DNA from: Microbacterium sp. 5K110
GTDB taxonomy: Bacteria > Actinomycetota > Actinomycetes > Actinomycetales > Microbacteriaceae
Reading direction: 5' to 3'
Assembly: GCF_005774735.1 (NCBI RefSeq)
Contig: NZ_VBUM01000019.1
Coordinates: 1-46,157, forward strand
Length of the DNA: 46,157 nt
The notes beneath the pieces are model-generated. The model was not told the DNA's origin. It searched no databases and saw nothing but the letters and a program-made list of their open reading frames with translations. A program made the position numbers and the translations under genes. Positions 45,772 to 46,157 of this stretch are shown one piece after another. Numbering within the stretch: position 1 is the first letter of the stretch; each line of letters starts with the position of its first letter.

Positions 45772-46155
45772 ATGCCAGAACTCTCCCGCGTGGACGTGAC
45801 GGATGCCGCGGCCGCGCTGCTGCGCGACCTGACGGCGAAGCACGGCCCGCTGATGTTCCACCAGTCAGGCGGCTGCTGCGACGGCAGCTCCCCCATGTGT
45901 TACCCGGTGGGGATGTTCCTCACCGGCCCCAGCGACGTGCACCTCGGCAACATCGACGTCGGCCTCGACGATCCGATCGAGGTCTACATGTCGGAGTCGC
46001 AGTTCGAGTACTGGAAGTTCACGCACCTCACGATCGACGTCGTGCCGGGGCGGGGTGCGGGGTTCTCAGTCGAAGGGCCGACGGGGATGCGGTTCCTCAT
46101 CCGGTCGCGGATGTTGACCGAGGAGGAGGCGGTGGCGTTCGGGGTGGGGGTGTGA
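45772..46155 (+). CDS. DUF779 domain protein
   Basis: The 127-residue protein has the family's glycine/cysteine-rich signature (MFHQSGGCCDGSSPMC), the tyrosine-rich ESQFEYWKFTHL and a carboxy GMRFLIRSRMLT. DUF779 proteins are encoded next to acetaldehyde-type dehydrogenases in many bacteria, and the conserved cysteines suggest a metal or redox cofactor; function is unproven. The ATG follows GGAG. It ends two bases before the window edge, and the gene is complete. Confidence 0.92.
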   Translation: MPELSRVDVTDAAAALLRDLTAKHGPLMFHQSGGCCDGSSPMCYPVGMFLTGPSDVHLGNIDVGLDDPIEVYMSESQFEYWKFTHLTIDVVPGRGAGFSVEGPTGMRFLIRSRMLTEEEAVAFGVGV

Positions 46156-46157
46156 TG

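Overview
The window is a contiguous, gene-dense, roughly 68-70% GC piece of an actinobacterial chromosome centred on the replication origin. The family members found (class E sortase, CrgA, DUF3566 after gyrA, DUF6049 next to murJ, PASTA kinase) and the frequent GTG starts and TAnnnT promoters point to Microbacteriaceae, most likely Microbacterium or a close relative. The species assignment is inference.

Layout. 0-7 kb: a PASTA-domain Ser/Thr kinase, a glutamine amidotransferase (PabA/TrpG type), a small membrane protein, a class E sortase, CrgA, a rhomboid protease, a cyclophilin, a small membrane-anchored unknown, a YbaK deacylase, a Nudix hydrolase, and tRNA-Ala and tRNA-Ile. 7-17 kb: the replication block on the minus strand in transcription order dnaA, dnaN, recF, DUF721, gyrB, gyrA, DUF3566, tRNA-Ile, tRNA-Ala. 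oriC lies between dnaA and dnaN (15090-15540), with DnaA boxes and a cluster of GTTAAC palindromes. 17.2-20.3 kb: the plus-strand rpmH-rnpA-yidD-yidC-jag-rsmG operon.

20.3-25.2 kb is the unusual part. A decayed, multiply frameshifted reading frame (20312-20940) is followed by about 4.2 kb with no convincing gene. This stretch carries twelve parS-like sites: nine have the exact 14-base core GTTTCACGTGAAAC, and five of those have the full 16-base TGTTTCACGTGAAACA. Seven of the twelve sit in a tandem array of seven units of about 181 bp (23108-24332), a satellite-like bacterial centromere. The last site contains the parA start codon. parA and parB follow.

27-36 kb: a small unknown, trxA, trxB, murJ and a DUF6049 protein on the minus strand, then a methyltransferase and a CCA-adding enzyme on the plus strand. 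This order resembles the conserved actinobacterial gidB-parA-parB-trx-murJ-pcnA neighbourhood. 36-40 kb: an accessory segment with a PadR regulator and HAAS-type membrane protein operon (ending in a possible 28-residue peptide), a Tat-type secreted protein with two near-identical repeats, and an AraC regulator. 40-46 kb: an alcohol oxidation module comprising a zinc alcohol dehydrogenase, a divergent GAF regulator, an aldehyde dehydrogenase and a DUF779 protein, with one unknown gene between. Three hairpin repeats precede the DUF779 gene.

Taken together, the origin, the DnaA/DnaN/RecF/gyrase block and the ParABS centromere form the replication and segregation hub. The flanks carry envelope growth and division functions (PASTA kinase, CrgA, sortase, MurJ).
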